Assembly: GCA_030432015.1 (NCBI GenBank)
Contig: JAUIHJ010000500.1
Coordinates: 1 to 6,358, forward strand
Direction: 5' to 3'
Origin: a bacterium
Lineage (GTDB): Bacteria > Planctomycetota > Planctomycetia > Pirellulales > Pirellulaceae
DNA: 6,358 bases
Below the pieces are notes generated by a model. That model was not told the DNA's origin. It made no database searches and saw only the letters and a program-made list of their open reading frames with translations. Positions 6,044 through 6,358 of the stretch are shown one piece after another. The position numbers were made by a program, and so were the translations under genes. Within the stretch, counting starts at the first letter, position 1; each line of letters begins with the position of its first letter.

Positions 6044-6075
6044 TTGACCTTGCACTTGGGTTCAACGTCGATAAT
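6044..6075 (+). promoter_or_regulatory. Second MerR-family-type promoter, 20-bp spacer with central dyad
   Basis: TTGACC (6044-6049) and GATAAT (6070-6075) are good -35 and -10 boxes separated by 20 bp, too long for unaided sigma-70 use and typical of MerR-family targets. An imperfect dyad lies in the spacer: TTGCAC (6050-6055), TTGG, GTTCAA (6060-6065), matching at 5 of 6 positions. The half-site differs from the CCGTA operator in front of merR. It shares TTGAA with the half-sites at the MerR-MerB start, so the fusion protein is the more likely regulator (inference). Confidence 0.75.
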
Positions 6076-6082
6076 AGACGCA

Positions 6083-6105
6083 GCGTCACACGCTACTGTG
6101 TGCGC
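6083..6105 (+). promoter_or_regulatory. Hairpin at the 5' end of the CopZ-like transcript
   Basis: GCG-CACAC (6083-6091, one bulged T at 6086) pairs with GTGTG-CGC (6098-6105) around the 6-nt loop GCTACT. It begins about where transcription from the 6044 promoter should start, so it would cap the mRNA. A protective or regulatory role is possible but unproven. Confidence 0.35.
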
Positions 6106-6149
6106 CCGAGTTGGAGCGTCGGCGGATGAGTGCGACTAGGAAGAACATT

Positions 6150-6358
6150 ATGGACACTCAAACAAACACAAAGATTCGAGTTACTTGTCCTTCCTGCAAT
6201 CGAAAGGCGAAGCGGGTCAGCCCGGTCACGTTGCGGGCTCTGCTGAAGCACGAATTCGCGCGCGGGTTCGGCGATGGCGACGACTCGTGCTGCAGCTCGA
6301 ACGGAAGTGGGGACACCGGGTGCTCGTCAATCTCGGCGGATACCGGCTGGCGGTTCTG
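6150..6358 (+). CDS. CopZ-like Cys-rich metallochaperone, N-terminal part (runs off window)
   Basis: ATG 6150, with AGGAAG (6138-6143) 6 nt upstream, opens a frame of 69 codons to the right edge. An in-frame ATG at 6126, with GGAG 9 nt upstream, is a real alternative adding 8 residues. Residues 11-33 (VTCPSCNRKAK, then VTLRALLK) resemble the N-terminal zinc/iron-sulfur domain of Archaeoglobus-type CopZ. That domain starts with CPxC and a TLxxLL helix and ends with a second cysteine cluster; the window stops at GWRF plus TG, just where the next Cys would be expected. Between these lies a Ser/Gly/Asp-rich insert with Cys47, Cys48 and Cys58. Likely a cytoplasmic metal carrier in the mercury pathway, placed behind a MerR-type promoter. 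Whether a C-terminal heavy-metal-associated domain follows cannot be seen. Confidence 0.72.
   Translation, partial: MDTQTNTKIRVTCPSCNRKAKRVSPVTLRALLKHEFARGFGDGDDSCCSSNGSGDTGCSSISADTGWRF

Overview
The window looks like a piece of a planctomycete genome (Pirellula/Rhodopirellula-like) carrying a mercury-resistance locus. Three things point there. The left-edge gene opens with the arginine-rich RRLRLESLESRAML leader typical of planctomycete secreted giant proteins. A lipoprotein carries two CxxCH haem motifs in a domain layout common in planctomycetes. Base composition is moderately G+C-rich. No rRNA, tRNA, CRISPR array, transposase or integrase is visible.

Layout. (1) 1-1391, minus strand: the 5' 463 codons of a surface or secreted protein with an SdrD B-like domain, a cadherin-like domain and a DUF3105-like domain, running off the left edge. 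(2) 1392-1872: non-coding, with one strong hairpin near its right end. (3) 1873-3393, minus strand: a lipoprotein with a very His-rich linker and two CxxCH motifs. (4) 3524-3555, plus strand: a near-textbook mer operator/promoter. It drives merR (3577-3981), then a small membrane transporter of the MerT/MerC-like kind that reads in frame into a Cys-rich thioredoxin-like protein (to 4711). The transporter has an in-frame TGA (4076-4078) exactly where the first Cys of its mercury-binding pair should be, with a SECIS-like hairpin directly after it. (5) 4709-4766: two consecutive hairpins. (6) 4856-5929: one continuous protein joining a complete Hg-type MerR regulator to a catalytically complete organomercurial lyase (MerB). 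(7) 6044-6075: a second MerR-family-type promoter with a 20-bp spacer, followed by the start of a CopZ-like Cys-rich metallochaperone gene that runs off the right edge.

How they may work together (inference): MerR at 3577 senses Hg(II) and controls its own operon for Hg(II) uptake and thiol handling. The MerR-MerB fusion senses mercury, and its lyase half splits carbon-mercury bonds. Its own operator, and perhaps the promoter at 6044, would be its targets. The CopZ-like protein would pass the metal on. A mercuric reductase (merA) is expected but not present here; it may lie beyond the right edge. The two minus-strand genes on the left have no demonstrated role in mercury handling, though the His-rich lipoprotein is divergent from merR and could bind metal.

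The most notable points are the MerR-MerB fusion and the TGA at the transporter's metal-binding cysteine, which is either selenocysteine or a disabling mutation.
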